Positions 21,740-33,565 are shown, counted from the first letter of the stretch. The stretch: 64,000 nucleotides of DNA from Stenotrophomonas indicatrix (GCA_041545745.1 CP168152.1:1672001-1736000), one strand, 5' to 3'. Program-made: numbers and translations. The notes: generated by a model not told the origin, from the letters alone.

Positions 21740-22636
21740 ATGTTCGATATCTCTCCCCAGCTCGATTGCGCCGGCCGCGTGTTGCGCCTGGACCGTGCAC
21801 GGGTCATGGGTATCGTCAATGTCACCCCGGATTCGTTCTCCGATGGTGGCGCCCATGACACCACCGAAGCGGCGGTCGCGCATGGTCTGAAACTGGTGGA
21901 GGAGGGCGCCGACCTGCTCGACATCGGTGGCGAATCGACCCGTCCGGGCGCGGCGCCGGTGTCGATCGACGAGGAACTGCGTCGTGTCGTGCCGGTCATC
22001 GAGCAGCTGGCAGCGCGCACGGTGGTCCCGATCAGCATCGATACCTTCAAGCCGGAGGTGATGCGTGCCGCGGTTGCTGCAGGCGCGGGGATGATCAACG
22101 ACATCTTCGGCCTGCGCCAGGACGGTGCGCTGGAGGCGGCAGCGGACGCAGGCGTGCCGGTGGTGCTGATGCACATGCAGGGCGAACCGGGTCACATGCA
22201 GGCAGACCCGCAGTACGACGATGTCGTCACCGAGGTGCGTGGCTTCCTGGTGCAGCGACTGTTCGCCGCGGAGATGGCTGGCATCGCCAAGAAGAACCTG
22301 GTGATCGACCTCGGCTTCGGCTTCGGCAAGACCACTGCGCACAACATGACGCTGCTGGCCCGTTCGGAGCGTTTCCTTGAACTGGGCGTGCCGATGCTGG
22401 CCGGGCTGTCGCGCAAGCGCAGCCTGGGCGAGCTGACCGGTCGTCAGTCGCCGGCAGAGCGTGTCGCTGCGTCGCTGGCCGCACACCTGATCGCCGTGCA
22501 ACGCGGTGCCCGTATCGTGCGCGTGCACGATGTGGCAGCGACGGTCGATGCATTGAAGGTCTGGCAGGCGGTCGAGGCGGTACCCGCCGTGCGGGTGGAT
22601 GCCAAGCCGACCCTCCGCTGGCCGGACGAAGACTGA
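21740..22636 (+). CDS. folP: Dihydropteroate synthase
   Basis: Joins p-aminobenzoate to dihydropterin pyrophosphate in folate synthesis; target of sulfonamides. The 298 residues contain the signatures [15 protein letters not shown] and [11 protein letters not shown] (pterin and pyrophosphate site), plus MINDIFGLR and [14 protein letters not shown] [12 protein letters not shown] chose the ATG giving MFDISPQ because AGGAT lies 7 bases upstream; an earlier in-frame start six codons upstream is weaker. Its end overlaps the miaA ATG as TGATG. Confidence 0.95.
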   Translation: MFDISPQLDCAGRVLRLDRARVMGIVNVTPDSFSDGGAHDTTEAAVAHGLKLVEEGADLLDIGGESTRPGAAPVSIDEELRRVVPVIEQLAARTVVPISIDTFKPEVMRAAVAAGAGMINDIFGLRQDGALEAAADAGVPVVLMHMQGEPGHMQADPQYDDVVTEVRGFLVQRLFAAEMAGIAKKNLVIDLGFGFGKTTAHNMTLLARSERFLELGVPMLAGLSRKRSLGELTGRQSPAERVAASLAAHLIAVQRGARIVRVHDVAATVDALKVWQAVEAVPAVRVDAKPTLRWPDED

Positions 22637-23589
22637 TGGCAGTGGATCAGCGGCCGCTGGCGATCGCCGTGATGGGGCCGACCGCCAGCGGCAAGACCGC
22701 CACCGCGATCGCGCTGGCACAGCAGCTGGACGGTGAAATCGTCAGTGTCGATTCGGCGCTGGTCTATCGCGGCCTGGATATCGGTTCGGCCAAGCCGGAT
22801 GCGGCCGAACGCGCACAGGCACCGCACCACCTGCTGGACCTGCGTGATCCTTGGCAGACCTATTCGGCGGCCGAGTTCGCTGCCGACGCCGCCCGCGTGG
22901 TGGCCGAAATTGTCGCCCGAGGCAAGACTCCGATCCTGGCCGGCGGCACGGGCCTGTACTTCCGGGCGCTGTTGCAGGGGCTGTCGCCGATGCCGGAGGC
23001 CGACCCGGCGATGCGTGCCGTGCTGAGCGCCGAGGCCGCCGAGCGAGGCTGGGCTGCGCTGCACGCCGAACTGGCCGCCGTTGACCCTGCCGCCGCTGCA
23101 CGCATCCATGCCACCGATCCGCAACGCATCCAGCGGGCGCTGGAGGTCTACCGGCTGACCGGCACGCCGATCAGTGAATGGCAGCGTCGCCCCGGCGTCG
23201 CCCCGTTGCCGGTGCGTACATTGAAGCTGATTCTGGCGCCGCGCGACCGCGCCGTGCTGCACCAGCGCATCGAGGCCCGCTTCGACGCCATGCTCGCCCA
23301 GGGCTTTCTCGACGAAGTGCGCGCCCTGCGTGCGCTGCCGGAAATGCGGGCGGTCGCCGCGCCGCTGGACCTCCCGGCCGTCCGCGCGGTGGGGTATCGC
23401 CAGGCCTGGGAGTACCTGGACGGCGAGGGGGACGAGGCCCGCTTCCGTGACAAGTCCATTTTCGCCACCCGGCAACTGGCCAAGCGCCAGCTGACCTGGC
23501 TGCGCAGCGAGCTTGATGCACGCTGGTTCGACCCCCATATGGATGGGGAGCGCCTGGCAGGCGCGGTGTCGACCTTCGTTGCACGCTGA
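22636..23589 (+). CDS. miaA: tRNA dimethylallyltransferase
   Basis: Adds the dimethylallyl group to A37 of tRNAs reading UNN codons. The 317 residues start with the P-loop [16 protein letters not shown], followed by [18 protein letters not shown] and the C-terminal [21 protein letters not shown], all typical. miaA-hfq-hflX is a conserved order in proteobacteria and is complete here, with folP placed ahead of it. Confidence 0.96.
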   Translation: MAVDQRPLAIAVMGPTASGKTATAIALAQQLDGEIVSVDSALVYRGLDIGSAKPDAAERAQAPHHLLDLRDPWQTYSAAEFAADAARVVAEIVARGKTPILAGGTGLYFRALLQGLSPMPEADPAMRAVLSAEAAERGWAALHAELAAVDPAAAARIHATDPQRIQRALEVYRLTGTPISEWQRRPGVAPLPVRTLKLILAPRDRAVLHQRIEARFDAMLAQGFLDEVRALRALPEMRAVAAPLDLPAVRAVGYRQAWEYLDGEGDEARFRDKSIFATRQLAKRQLTWLRSELDARWFDPHMDGERLAGAVSTFVAR

Positions 23590-23684
23590 ACCGACGCTGG
23601 CCGTGTACCATCATGGGCCGGCAAGCGGCTCGGGGGCCGCGGCAACCGCCGGCTACCAATAAGAACAATAATCAGGAGTGTGCA

Positions 23685-23960
23685 ATGTCCAAGGGGCAAT
23701 CGCTGCAGGATCCTTTCTTGAATGCACTGCGGCGCGAGCGCGTGCCGGTTTCGGTGTACCTGGTCAACGGCATCAAGCTGCAGGGCACGATCGAATCGTT
23801 CGATCAGTTCGTGGTCCTGCTGCGCAACACCGTCAGCCAGATGGTCTACAAGCACGCCATTTCCACCGTGGTGCCGGCGCGCAACGTCAAGGTCGGCCCG
23901 GGTGGTGGGTACGTGCAATCAGGTGAGGATGGTCAGGCGGGTGATGAAGCAGACGAATGA
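23685..23960 (+). CDS. hfq: RNA chaperone Hfq
   Basis: Hexameric Sm-like protein that pairs small RNAs with mRNAs. The 91 residues have the Sm1 region ([40 protein letters not shown]) and the Sm2 motif YKHAIST at about residues 55-61. The tail after residue 68 is short, glycine-rich and acidic (DEADE). CAGGAG lies about 8 bases before the ATG. hflX begins 14 bp downstream. Confidence 0.97.
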   Translation: MSKGQSLQDPFLNALRRERVPVSVYLVNGIKLQGTIESFDQFVVLLRNTVSQMVYKHAISTVVPARNVKVGPGGGYVQSGEDGQAGDEADE

Positions 23961-23974
23961 TGTTGGAGCGGTGA

Positions 23975-25285
23975 ATGTTTGACCGCTCGAAAAAGGGCGA
24001 ACACGCCCTGTTGATCCAGCCGCATTTCGGCAAGCTGGAAGACGATGTGCTGGAAGAATTCGGTGATCTGGCCCGCTCGGCTGGGGCCAGCATCGCGGTG
24101 ACCATCACCGCGCGCCTGGATCGTCCCAATCCATCGACCCTGCTCGGCAGCGGCAAGCTGGATGAGATCAAGGCCGCCGCCGAAGCAACTGGCGCAGATC
24201 TGATCCTGGTCAACCACGCGTTGAGCCCAGGCCAGGAACGCAATCTGGAACGTTTCCTGGAGCGTCGGGTGATCGACCGTACCGGTCTGATCCTGGACAT
24301 CTTTGCCCAGCGTGCGCGCAGCCATGAAGGCAAGCTGCAGGTCGAGCTGGCCCAGCTGCGCCATATGGCGACCCGCCTGGTGCGCGGCTGGACCCATCTG
24401 GAGCGCCAGCGTGGTGGTTCGATCGGTCTGCGCGGCCCGGGTGAAACCCAGCTGGAAACCGATCGTCGCCTGCTGCAGAAGCGGGTTGAACAGCTGCAGA
24501 AGCGGCTGGAAAAAGTCGAAGTACAGCGCACCCAGATGCGCCGTGCGCGTGTGCGCAGCGAATTGCCGCGCGTGGCCCTGGTGGGCTACACCAATGCCGG
24601 CAAATCGACCTTGTTCAATGCGATGACCGGCGCCGAGGCCTATGCGGCTGACCAGTTGTTCGCGACCCTGGATCCGACCGTGCGCCGGATCGCCGTGCCT
24701 GGTGGCAACGTCGTGCTGGCCGATACGGTTGGTTTCGTACGCGACCTGCCGCATGACCTGGTGGCGGCCTTCCGCTCGACCCTGTCTGAAGCGCGGGAAG
24801 CGGATTTCCTGCTGCACCTTGTCGATGCCGCCGATCCGCACCGCGAGGAGCGCATCGCCCAGGTCGACGAAGTGCTGACCGCCGTCGGTGCCGGCGACCT
24901 GCCGCAGCTGCTGGTGTTCAACAAGATCGACCGCATCGAGGGTGCCGACGTGCGCCACGATGGCCAGGACGGCGTGCCGGATGAATCGCGGCGTGAGCGG
25001 GTGTGGATTTCCGCACGCGACGGGCAGGGCATCGAACTGTTGCAGGCTGTGCTCGGCAAGCGGCTGGGTCTGCAGCATGTCACCGGCGAGCTGCGCCTGC
25101 CACCCAGTGCCGGCCGCCTGCGCGCGCGCCTGCACCAGCTGGAAGTGGTCCGCAGTGAACAGGCTGATGAAGAAGGCTGGCTGTTGCAGGTCGATCTTCC
25201 CATCGCCGAGGCCGAGAAGCTGGCGGCCAGCGCCGATGGCGAGCCGATCCGGGCCCTGCTGCCGGAGAAACTGCCCGAATGGTGA
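23975..25285 (+). CDS. hflX: GTPase HflX
   Basis: Ribosome-associated GTPase that splits stalled 70S ribosomes in E. coli. The 436 residues carry the N-terminal nucleotide-binding domain and the glycine-rich RGGSIGLRGPGETQLETDRR, a coiled coil, then the G domain: GYTNAGKST (G1), DTVGFVRDLP (G3) and NKID (G4). The start directly follows hfq. A SMAG palindrome two bases after the stop probably marks the end of the transcript. Confidence 0.95.
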   Translation: MFDRSKKGEHALLIQPHFGKLEDDVLEEFGDLARSAGASIAVTITARLDRPNPSTLLGSGKLDEIKAAAEATGADLILVNHALSPGQERNLERFLERRVIDRTGLILDIFAQRARSHEGKLQVELAQLRHMATRLVRGWTHLERQRGGSIGLRGPGETQLETDRRLLQKRVEQLQKRLEKVEVQRTQMRRARVRSELPRVALVGYTNAGKSTLFNAMTGAEAYAADQLFATLDPTVRRIAVPGGNVVLADTVGFVRDLPHDLVAAFRSTLSEAREADFLLHLVDAADPHREERIAQVDEVLTAVGAGDLPQLLVFNKIDRIEGADVRHDGQDGVPDESRRERVWISARDGQGIELLQAVLGKRLGLQHVTGELRLPPSAGRLRARLHQLEVVRSEQADEEGWLLQVDLPIAEAEKLAASADGEPIRALLPEKLPEW

Positions 25286-25286
25286 G

Positions 25287-25309
25287 GTAGTGCCGGCCGC
25301 TGGCCGGCA
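25287..25309. repeat. SMAG (GTAG) palindrome
   Basis: GTAG followed by TGCCGGCCGCTGGCCGGCA, identical to the cluster near 3240. It begins one base after the hflX stop codon. Confidence 0.85.
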
Positions 25310-25387
25310 GTTCCTGCAGCCCCGCGCCGCGACACCACCCTGCGATCTGCGGTACAACGTGCAGGTTCTTCATCTTTCAGCTACCCG

Positions 25388-25882
25388 ATGTCCATCCCCT
25401 CCGACGCCGAACTCAACGCCCAGGCCGCTGCGCTGGGCCAGCGCCTGCATCAGGCTTCGCTGCAACTGGTGACTGCTGAAAGCTGCAGCGGTGGCTGGAT
25501 CGCCAAGTGCATGACCGACATCGCCGGTTCCTCGGCGTTCTTCGACTGCGGCATGGTGGTCTACAGCTACGAAGCCAAGCAGCGCCTGCTCGGCGTGCGC
25601 GCGCAGACGCTGGAGCAGTTCGGTGCGGTCAGCCGCGAAGCCGTGCTGGAGATGGTGTCCGGGGCACTGGTCAATTCCGGTGCCGGCATCGCGGTGGCAG
25701 TGACCGGTATCGCAGGGCCGGGCGGTGGCAGCCCGGACAAGCCGGTCGGCAGTGTCTGGATCGGCTGGAAGCGCCGCGGCGGCTATGCCCGTGCCGAGCT
25801 GTTCCAGTTCGACGGTGACCGCGAAGCCATCCGCCGGCAAACCGTAGCGGCGGCATTGCACGGTATCGACGCCCAGCTGTGA
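25388..25882 (+). CDS. pncC: Nicotinamide-nucleotide amidohydrolase (CinA C-terminal type)
   Basis: Deamidates nicotinamide mononucleotide to nicotinate mononucleotide, recycling NAD breakdown products. The 164 residues are a stand-alone CinA C-terminal domain: LVTAESCSGGWIAKCMTDIAGSSAFFDCGMVVYSYEAK with the catalytic Ser, and VAVTGIAGPGGGSPDKPVGSVWIGW. Length fits E. coli PncC. The gene often lies close to recA in gammaproteobacteria; here ubiB and lexA separate them. Confidence 0.92.
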   Translation: MSIPSDAELNAQAAALGQRLHQASLQLVTAESCSGGWIAKCMTDIAGSSAFFDCGMVVYSYEAKQRLLGVRAQTLEQFGAVSREAVLEMVSGALVNSGAGIAVAVTGIAGPGGGSPDKPVGSVWIGWKRRGGYARAELFQFDGDREAIRRQTVAAALHGIDAQL

Positions 25883-25917
25883 CATGCTGCTCCGGCAATC
25901 AACCGGAGTAGGCAACG

Positions 25918-27600
25918 ATGTGGGAGACGCTGGGCACCGTCCGTGACCTTGGCCGGCTGCAGGAAATCGCCGCCGTCCTGATCCGCTACGGCTTCGGCGA
26001 CGTCGTGCGGCGCATCGGCCTGGCCACGGTGCTGGAACGTACCGGCCGCCTGCTGCATTGGAACGAGGAGCGGCAGGAGATGCTGCGGATGACCGCGCCG
26101 GTGCGCGTGCGCAGCGCCCTGCAGGAACTCGGTCCGACGTTCGTGAAGCTGGGCCAGGTGCTCGCCACCCGTGTGGACCTGCTGCCGCCGGACTGGATCG
26201 CCGAACTCTCCGAGTTGCAGAACGCGGTCCCGGCATTGCCCTATGAAAAGATCCGCGAACAGCTGGAGGCCGATCTCGGTGCGCCGCCTTCGCAGGTGTT
26301 CGCCTTCCTTGATGAAACCCCGATGGCCGCTGCTTCATTGGCCCAGGCGCACCGTGCGCGGCTGCGCGATGGCCGCGAAGTGGTGTTGAAAGTGCGTCGC
26401 CCCGGAATCCGTGACGTGGTTGAAGCCGATCTGCGATTGCTGGCACGGCTGGCCGAGATCGTTGAGGCACGCCTGCCGGACCTGCGTCGCTACCGGCCCG
26501 CCGAGGTGGTGCAGCAGTTCACCGTGTCGCTGCGGCGCGAGCTGGATTTCGCCGCGGAGTGCCGCAACGCCGAGCGCATCGCGCGCAACTTCGAGGGGCG
26601 TGACGACATCCTGATTCCGGCGGTGCACTGGCAATGGACCTGCGAAAGCCTGAACGTGCAGGACTTCGTCGACGGCATCGCGGGGCGTGATCTGGCCGGT
26701 GTCGATGCCGCCGGCCTCGACCGCCGTGAACTGGCCCGGCGTGGTGGCGACATCGTATTGAAGATGGTGCTTGAGGACGGCAGCTTCCACGCCGATCCGC
26801 ACCCGGGCAACATCATCTACCTGCGCGATGGCCGCATCGGCGTGATCGATTTCGGCATGGTTGGCGCCTTGTCAGAGGTACGCCGCTTCCAGGTCGCACA
26901 GCTGCTGCATGGCCTGGTGGAACAGGACCCGCAGGGCGTGGCCGACGTGTTGCTGGACTGGGCGGGCGGCGTGGAGGTGGACGAGAACCGGTTGCAGCAC
27001 GACATCAGCCTGTTCGTCGACCAGTACCGTGGCGTACCGCTGAAGGACCTGCGCATCGGCCTGATGCTGGGCGACATCACCCAGCTGCTGCGCAGCTACA
27101 ACCTGACCCTGCCGGCGGATCTGGCACTGATGATCAAGGCCTTCCTGACCCTGGAGGGCATGGGCCGCCAGCTCGACCCGGATTTCGACATGGCCAGCGC
27201 CGCGCGCCCGTTCCTGGAGCGGGTGGTACTGCAGCGCTATGCGCCGCGGGCGCTGTTCAAGCGTGGCCGACGCAGTCTGCTGGGCATGATCGACTTTGCC
27301 GGTGAACTGCCGCGGGATCTGCGCAAGCTGGTCCAGGCGGCGCGCCGTGGCCGCCTGCAGCTGAAGGTCGAGACCAGCGCACTGCAGGGCTTCGGTGACC
27401 AGGTCAATCGCGCCGCGAACCGGCTGGTGATGGGGATCGTCACCGCGGCCTTGATCATCGGTTCCTCGATCGTGATGCACAGCGTAGGGGGCGTCTCCAG
27501 CCGTTGGCTGCTGGCGCTGGGCGTGTGCGGTTTCATCGGCGCAGGGTTCTGCGGGGTGTGGATCCTGTTCTCGATCTGGCGCAGCGGTAAACACACGTAG
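25918..27600 (+). CDS. ubiB: UbiB-family protein kinase-like protein (ubiquinone synthesis)
   Basis: ABC1/AarF/COQ8 family member needed for ubiquinone synthesis; family members are atypical ATPases. The 560 residues show the KxGQ motif in FVKLGQVLATR, the alanine-rich loop AAASLAQAHRA, the substrate DGREVVLKVRRPG, the catalytic region FHADPHPGN and the metal-binding DFGMVG. Two membrane helices lie at the C-terminus (about 500-520 and 528-550), ending SGKHT. The ATG has AGTAGG about 8 bases upstream. An alternative name in some annotations is a general AarF/UbiB kinase, since xanthomonads may hold more than one. Confidence 0.88.
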   Translation: MWETLGTVRDLGRLQEIAAVLIRYGFGDVVRRIGLATVLERTGRLLHWNEERQEMLRMTAPVRVRSALQELGPTFVKLGQVLATRVDLLPPDWIAELSELQNAVPALPYEKIREQLEADLGAPPSQVFAFLDETPMAAASLAQAHRARLRDGREVVLKVRRPGIRDVVEADLRLLARLAEIVEARLPDLRRYRPAEVVQQFTVSLRRELDFAAECRNAERIARNFEGRDDILIPAVHWQWTCESLNVQDFVDGIAGRDLAGVDAAGLDRRELARRGGDIVLKMVLEDGSFHADPHPGNIIYLRDGRIGVIDFGMVGALSEVRRFQVAQLLHGLVEQDPQGVADVLLDWAGGVEVDENRLQHDISLFVDQYRGVPLKDLRIGLMLGDITQLLRSYNLTLPADLALMIKAFLTLEGMGRQLDPDFDMASAARPFLERVVLQRYAPRALFKRGRRSLLGMIDFAGELPRDLRKLVQAARRGRLQLKVETSALQGFGDQVNRAANRLVMGIVTAALIIGSSIVMHSVGGVSSRWLLALGVCGFIGAGFCGVWILFSIWRSGKHT

Positions 27601-27613
27601 TGTGCTTACCGCT

Positions 27614-27677
27614 GCGGTTCCCACCGGGAACCGCGGAATCGCGCAGCGATTCCTGTAGAGCCGACCGCTGGTCGGCT
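27614..27677. repeat. Hairpin and SMAG palindrome after ubiB
   Basis: GCGGTTCCC (27614-27622) pairs with GGGAACCGC (27626-27634), a likely transcript end for ubiB. A SMAG element with GTAG head and arms AGCCGACC/GGTCGGCT follows at 27655-27677. The rest of the 212-bp gap to lexA holds a weak GAGCATGGCTC palindrome and the lexA operator. Confidence 0.7.
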
Positions 27678-27791
27678 GCTTTCGGCTTTGCCGCCCGGCC
27701 ATTCGCCCGATTACCGAGCATGGCTCGGCACGACAGGTCGGATTCGGCTCGCATTGCGCCTTGTCGCCCTCAGCACTTGCGGTCCCGGGAG

Positions 27792-27810
27792 TTAGTAGTA
27801 ATACTACTAA
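27792..27810 (+). promoter_or_regulatory. LexA operator (SOS box, Xanthomonas type)
   Basis: TTAGTAGTAATACTACTAA is a perfect palindrome with 9-bp arms around one central base. It matches the operator described for Xanthomonas LexA. It ends two bases before the lexA ATG, so bound LexA would cover the ribosome site region and block its own gene. Confidence 0.92.
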
Positions 27811-27812
27811 CC

Positions 27813-28448
27813 ATGGACCTGACCGACACCCAGCAGGCGATCCTGCAGTTGATCGCCGAGCGTATCGAGAGCGAAGGGGCCCCCCCCTCGCAGACTGAAA
27901 TCGCACGTGCCTTCGGCTTCAAGGGCGTACGTGCAGCGCAGTATCACCTGGAGGCGCTGGAGCAGGCCGGGGCGATCCGCCGCGTACCGGGCCAGGCGCG
28001 CGGCATCCGTCTGGTGCAGGCGCCTCCGGTGGAGAAGCTCGCCGAGCCAGGCCTGCCTGACAGCGTCCTGCGTCTGCCGATCCTGGGCCGTGTCGCTGCA
28101 GGTCTGCCGATCGGCGCCGACATCGGCTCGGATGATTTCGTGGTGCTGGACCGGGTGTTCTTCTCGCCGGCGCCGGACTACCTGCTGAAAGTGCAGGGCG
28201 ACTCGATGATCGACGAGGGCATCTTCGACGGTGACCTGATCGGTGTGCACCGCACCCGTGACGCTCGTTCCGGGCAGATCGTGGTGGCCCGCATCGATGA
28301 CGAGATCACCGTCAAGCTGCTGAAGATCGCCAAGGACCGGATCCGGTTGCTGCCGCGCAATCCCGATTACAAACCGATTGACGTGCTTCCGGACCAGGAC
28401 TTCTCGATCGAGGGCCTGTACTGCGGGCTGCTGCGACCGAACCGTTGA
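27813..28448 (+). CDS. lexA: SOS repressor LexA
   Basis: Represses DNA-damage genes and cleaves itself when RecA filaments form. The 211 residues have a winged helix (about 1-65, SQTEIARAFGFKGVRAAQYHLEALE), the cleavage site Ala96-Gly97 in RVAAGLP, and the catalytic dyad Ser131 in GDSMID and Lys168 in EITVKLL. The perfect palindromic operator just before the ATG shows autoregulation. No matching operator precedes recA, so recA may depend on read-through from here or on another LexA. Confidence 0.97.
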   Translation: MDLTDTQQAILQLIAERIESEGAPPSQTEIARAFGFKGVRAAQYHLEALEQAGAIRRVPGQARGIRLVQAPPVEKLAEPGLPDSVLRLPILGRVAAGLPIGADIGSDDFVVLDRVFFSPAPDYLLKVQGDSMIDEGIFDGDLIGVHRTRDARSGQIVVARIDDEITVKLLKIAKDRIRLLPRNPDYKPIDVLPDQDFSIEGLYCGLLRPNR

Positions 28449-28649
28449 CGATCCACCCTGCAATTCCCGCGGTCTTTTGTGGCGATTCTCTGGTTCTGCT
28501 GAGGTTGGTACGGATGTCCGATAATTTTTTTCCGAACGCCGGGCAGAATCTCAGCCTGTGCGATACGCCAGCCTTAAAGTGAACCCATGGCCAAGAAGAC
28601 TTCCAAAGACAGCACCTCCAACGACGTGACCTCTGCAAGGACCAATCCG

Positions 28650-29687
<1,038 letters not shown>

Positions 29688-29796
29688 GGCTTGCTGTGGG
29701 GCAGGGCGGCGCCGTCAGTGACGTCGCCCTGTCCTGCAGATTCGGTTTCCCCGACGGGGGACGCGCCAGGGACGGCGCATTTGATTGAAGGCGAGC

Positions 29797-30288
29797 ATGA
29801 ACGATTCCGACGCCCCGGCACCCGGCCGCAAGCGCCGCGTACGCGAACAGACGCCTGTCCAGCGCGCCCTGGGGTTGCTGGTGCGGCGTGAACATTCGCG
29901 CAAGGAGTTGACCCGCAAACTGACCTCCCGGGGTATCGAGGGCGAGGCAGCGCAGGCCGCGGTCGACAAGCTGGCCGAGGCCGGCTGGCAGGACGACACC
30001 CGGTTTGCCGAGAATCTGGTGCGCATGCGTGCCAATACCGGCTATGGGCCGATCCATGTGCGTGCCGAACTGGGTACCCATGGACTGGACAGCGAGCAGA
30101 TCGCTGCCGCCATGGAGACCTTTGAAGGAGACTGGACGGAGAACGCCCGGGATCTGGTCCGTCGCCGCTTCGGTGAGGCTGGCCCGCAGGACCTGGCGCA
30201 GCGTCGCAAGGCTGCCGATTTGCTGGCCCGCCGGGGCTTTGATGGTGACAGCATCCGCCGTGCGACCCGTTACGATCCGGACGACTGA
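29797..30288 (+). CDS. recX: RecA regulator RecX
   Basis: Small helical protein that binds RecA filaments and limits their activity. The 163 residues contain the three-helix repeats typical of Rec[56 protein letters not shown] and the second unit [21 protein letters not shown]. The N-terminus (residues 1-20) is Pro/Arg-rich. Position directly behind recA supports the call. I used the ATG at 29797; an upstream TTG would add four residues. Confidence 0.93.
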   Translation: MNDSDAPAPGRKRRVREQTPVQRALGLLVRREHSRKELTRKLTSRGIEGEAAQAAVDKLAEAGWQDDTRFAENLVRMRANTGYGPIHVRAELGTHGLDSEQIAAAMETFEGDWTENARDLVRRRFGEAGPQDLAQRRKAADLLARRGFDGDSIRRATRYDPDD

Positions 30289-30393
30289 GACTGATGGCGC
30301 CGGGCCTGATACCCTTTGGGGTTTCGGCGGTCCGTTCGACCCTGGCCACTGCGGCCGGCGGCACGGGCCCCGGCCCGCAGACTGCCAGCCCCC

Positions 30394-33042
30394 ATGAACG
30401 CATCCGCCAAATTCACGACATCCCAGATCCGCAGCGACTTCCTTGAGTTCTTCAAGGGCAAAGGCCACACCATCGTGCCGTCGGCGCCGCTGGTGCCGGG
30501 CAACGATCCGACCCTGCTGTTCACCAACTCCGGCATGGTGCAGTTCAAGGACGTGTTCCTGGGCGCGGAGAAGCGCAGCTACGTGCGCGCGGCCGACGTC
30601 CAGCGTTGCCTGCGTGCCGGTGGCAAGCACAACGATCTCGACCAGGTGGGCTACACCGCCCGTCATCACACCTTCTTCGAAATGCTGGGCAACTGGTCCT
30701 TCGGCGATTACTTCAAGAAGGATGCGATCGCCTGGGCCTGGGAGCTGCTGACCCAGGTCTGGAAGCTGCCCGCCGAGCGCCTGCTGGTCACGGTCTACCA
30801 GACCGACGACGAGGCCTACGCGCTGTGGCGCGACATGATCGGCATTCCGGAAGAGCGCATCGTGCGCATCGGCGACAACAAGGGGGCGCCGTTCGCCTCG
30901 GACAACTTCTGGCAGATGGCCGATACCGGTCCCTGCGGTCCGTGCACCGAGATCTTCTACGATCACGGTGACCATATCGCCGGTGGCCCTCCGGGCTCGC
31001 CGGACGAGGACGGCGACCGTTTCATCGAGATCTGGAACCTGGTCTTCATGCAGTTCGATCGCCAGCAGGACGGCACGTTGATGCCGTTGCCTGCGCCGTG
31101 CGTGGACACTGGCATGGGCCTGGAACGCCTGGCCGCGATCCTGCAGCACGTGCATACCAACTACGAGATCGACCTGTTCCAGGCGCTGATCCGCAAGGCA
31201 TCGGAGCTGACCGGCACCGCCGATCTGGAAAACAAGTCGCTGCGGGTGATCGCCGACCATATCCGCGCCTGTTCGTTCCTGATCGTCGATGGCGTGCTGC
31301 CGTCCAACGAAGGTCGCGGCTACGTGCTGCGCCGGATCATCCGCCGCGCGCTGCGACACGGCTGGATGCTGGGCGTGCGCCAGCCGTTCTTCAGCAAGCT
31401 GGTGCCGACCCTGGTCGAGCAGATGGGCGAAGCCTATCCGGAACTTCCGGCGCAGGTCGATACCGTCGTGCGTGCACTCCAGGCCGAAGAAGAGCGTTTC
31501 GCCGAAACCCTCGACTCGGGCATGAAGATCTTCGACGACGTCGCCGCCAAGGTCAGCAATGGCGTGATCCCGGGCGTGGACGCCTTCCGCCTGTACGACA
31601 CCTACGGCTTCCCGCTCGACCTCACCCAGGACATCGCCCGCGAGCGTGACCTGACGGTGGACATCGACGGCTTCAATGCCGCGATGGAAACGCAGCGCGA
31701 GACCGCGCGTGCGGCCGGCAAGTTCGGCGGCGGCGTGACGCTGTCGGCCGATCTGGTCGCCACGCTCAAGCCGACCGTCTTCCTGGGCTATGACCGCCTG
31801 CAGGCCGACGGCCTCAGTGTGGTCGCGATCCTCAAGGATGGCCGTCCGGTGGAAGCGGCCCAGGCCGGTGACGAGGTCATCGTGCTGACCAGCCAGACCC
31901 CGTTCTATGCCGAGTCCGGCGGTCAGGTCGGCGACACCGGCACCTTGTCCGCTGCCGGCGTGCAGGTGCAGGTGAGCGACACCCAGAAGTTCGCGGGCCA
32001 GTTCCATGGCCACGTCGGCAAGCTCACCCAGGGCAGCCTGAAGATCGGTGACGTCCTGGCCGGTCAGGTCGATGGCGAGCGCCGTGGCGCCACCATCCTC
32101 AATCACTCGGCCACCCACCTGCTGCATGCTGCCCTGCGCGAAGTGCTGGGCACCCACGTGCAGCAGAAGGGCTCGCTGGTGGCACCGGACCGCCTGCGTT
32201 TCGACTTCTCGCATTTCCAGCCGATCAGCGCCGAGGAACTGGCGATCATCGAACGCAAGGTCAACCAGCAGGTACGCGTCAACAACGCTGTGGAAGTGCA
32301 CAACATGGGCATGCAGGAAGCGCTGGACTTCGGCGCGATGGCCCTGTTCGGCGAGAAGTACGGCGAGAACGTACGCGTGCTGAAGATGGGTGACTACTCC
32401 ACTGAGTTGTGTGGTGGTACCCACGTCAACCGGACCGGTGACATCGGCCTGTTCAAGATCACCTCCGAGGGCGGCGTATCGGCCGGTGTGCGTCGTATCG
32501 AGGCCGTCACCGGCCAGGGCGCGCTGGACTACGTGGACGCCGAGGAGGCGCGCCTGGCCGAGGCCGCGGAACTGCTGGGTGGCAGCGCAGCTGACGTGGT
32601 CGAAAAGATCCGCGCGCTGGGCCTGCGTCAGAAGCAGCTGGAGCGCGAACTGGAGGCCGTGAAGGCCAAGGCCGCCGCCGGCGCCACGGCTGATCTGTCA
32701 GGCCAGGCTGTCGAGGTCGCCGGCGTGAAGGTCCTGGCCGTCCGCCTGGAAGGCTTCGATGCCAAGGCCCTGCGCGATGCCATGGACCGCCTGAAGCAGC
32801 AGCTGGGCGACGCGGTGATCGTGCTGGCCGGTGCCCAGGACGGCAAGGCGGCCCTGGTCGCGGGCGTGAACGGCAGTGCAATGGGCAAGGTCAAGGCCGG
32901 GGAACTGTTGTCTCATATCGCCGGTCAGATCGGGGGCAAGGGCGGCGGACGCCCGGACCTCGCCCAGGGTGGTGGCGAGGACGGGCCCGCCCTTGCCACC
33001 GCGCTGGCTGCGGTCGTCGAATGGGTCAGCCCCCGCCTGTGA
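30394..33042 (+). CDS. alaS: Alanyl-tRNA synthetase
   Basis: Charges tRNA-Ala and edits Ser/Gly mischarging. The 882 residues show the class II core ([46 protein letters not shown]), [11 protein letters not shown], the editing domain zinc motifs [13 protein letters not shown] and [13 protein letters not shown], and the C-Ala domain ending in [15 protein letters not shown]. The gene is full length. recA-recX-alaS-csrA-tRNA-Ser is a conserved order in gammaproteobacteria. Confidence 0.97.
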   Translation: MNASAKFTTSQIRSDFLEFFKGKGHTIVPSAPLVPGNDPTLLFTNSGMVQFKDVFLGAEKRSYVRAADVQRCLRAGGKHNDLDQVGYTARHHTFFEMLGNWSFGDYFKKDAIAWAWELLTQVWKLPAERLLVTVYQTDDEAYALWRDMIGIPEERIVRIGDNKGAPFASDNFWQMADTGPCGPCTEIFYDHGDHIAGGPPGSPDEDGDRFIEIWNLVFMQFDRQQDGTLMPLPAPCVDTGMGLERLAAILQHVHTNYEIDLFQALIRKASELTGTADLENKSLRVIADHIRACSFLIVDGVLPSNEGRGYVLRRIIRRALRHGWMLGVRQPFFSKLVPTLVEQMGEAYPELPAQVDTVVRALQAEEERFAETLDSGMKIFDDVAAKVSNGVIPGVDAFRLYDTYGFPLDLTQDIARERDLTVDIDGFNAAMETQRETARAAGKFGGGVTLSADLVATLKPTVFLGYDRLQADGLSVVAILKDGRPVEAAQAGDEVIVLTSQTPFYAESGGQVGDTGTLSAAGVQVQVSDTQKFAGQFHGHVGKLTQGSLKIGDVLAGQVDGERRGATILNHSATHLLHAALREVLGTHVQQKGSLVAPDRLRFDFSHFQPISAEELAIIERKVNQQVRVNNAVEVHNMGMQEALDFGAMALFGEKYGENVRVLKMGDYSTELCGGTHVNRTGDIGLFKITSEGGVSAGVRRIEAVTGQGALDYVDAEEARLAEAAELLGGSAADVVEKIRALGLRQKQLERELEAVKAKAAAGATADLSGQAVEVAGVKVLAVRLEGFDAKALRDAMDRLKQQLGDAVIVLAGAQDGKAALVAGVNGSAMGKVKAGELLSHIAGQIGGKGGGRPDLAQGGGEDGPALATALAAVVEWVSPRL

Positions 33043-33190
33043 TGAACCCCTGCCGTCCCCCTCCTTGTAGGAGCGGGACGGCTGACGGTACCATTGCGAA
33101 TCTTTTCCCTTTGTCGTGGGCGCGCTTCTTGACGGAGCGTCAAGCCGGTGGGGGATACCCTTCCACACGGTTCCATGGAGACTTAAAAAA

Positions 33191-33394
33191 ATGTTGATCC
33201 TGACTCGCCGCGTCGGCGAAACCCTGATGATCGGTGACTCGGTGAGCGTCACCGTGCTTGGCGTCAAGGGTAACCAGGTGCGTATCGGCATCACTGCGCC
33301 GAAGGACGTCGCTGTGCATCGCGAAGAGATCTACCAGCGCATCCAGCGTGGTGACGAAGCCGGCAGCACCGGTGGTGAAAATTCTGCGGAATAA
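33191..33394 (+). CDS. csrA: Carbon storage regulator CsrA
   Basis: Dimeric RNA-binding regulator that blocks or stabilises mRNAs with exposed GGA motifs; controls motility, biofilm and virulence in relatives. The 67 residues begin [16 protein letters not shown] and include [23 protein letters not shown], both diagnostic; the tail is a short Gly/Ser/Glu extension. GGAG lies 12 bases before the ATG. The 148-bp gap after alaS holds a hairpin and the palindrome CTTGACGGAGCGTCAAG (33128-33144), whose TTGACG could be a -35 element. Confidence 0.97.
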   Translation: MLILTRRVGETLMIGDSVSVTVLGVKGNQVRIGITAPKDVAVHREEIYQRIQRGDEAGSTGGENSAE

Positions 33395-33397
33395 GGC

Positions 33398-33427
33398 TTT
33401 ACCTTCGCGCGTGATTAACGTTATGAT
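33398..33427 (+). promoter_or_regulatory. Candidate promoter for tRNA-Ser
   Basis: TTTACC (33398-33403) and TATGAT (33422-33427) are 18 bp apart, directly after the csrA stop and 46 bp before the tRNA. A GC-rich stretch follows the -10, as is usual for stable RNA genes. Confidence 0.55.
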
Positions 33428-33472
33428 TCACGCCCCGCTGAGGTGCAACGCACCAGACGCGGAGAAAACCCC

Positions 33473-33565
33473 GGAGCGATGCCCGAGCGGCTGAAGGGGC
33501 TCCCCTGCTAAGGGAGTATAGGGTCAAAAGCTCTATCGAGGGTTCGAATCCCTCTCGCTCCGCCA
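33473..33565 (+). tRNA. tRNA-Ser (anticodon GCT)
   Basis: Cloverleaf with acceptor GGAGCGA paired to TCGCTCC, anticodon stem CTCCC/GGGAG enclosing GCT at 33507-33509, the long variable arm expected for tRNA-Ser, T-loop GGTTCGAATCC and encoded CCA at the 3' end. It reads AGC/AGU codons. It is followed by a perfect terminator; no integrase gene or duplicated 3' end is visible, so it is not serving as an island site here. Confidence 0.97.
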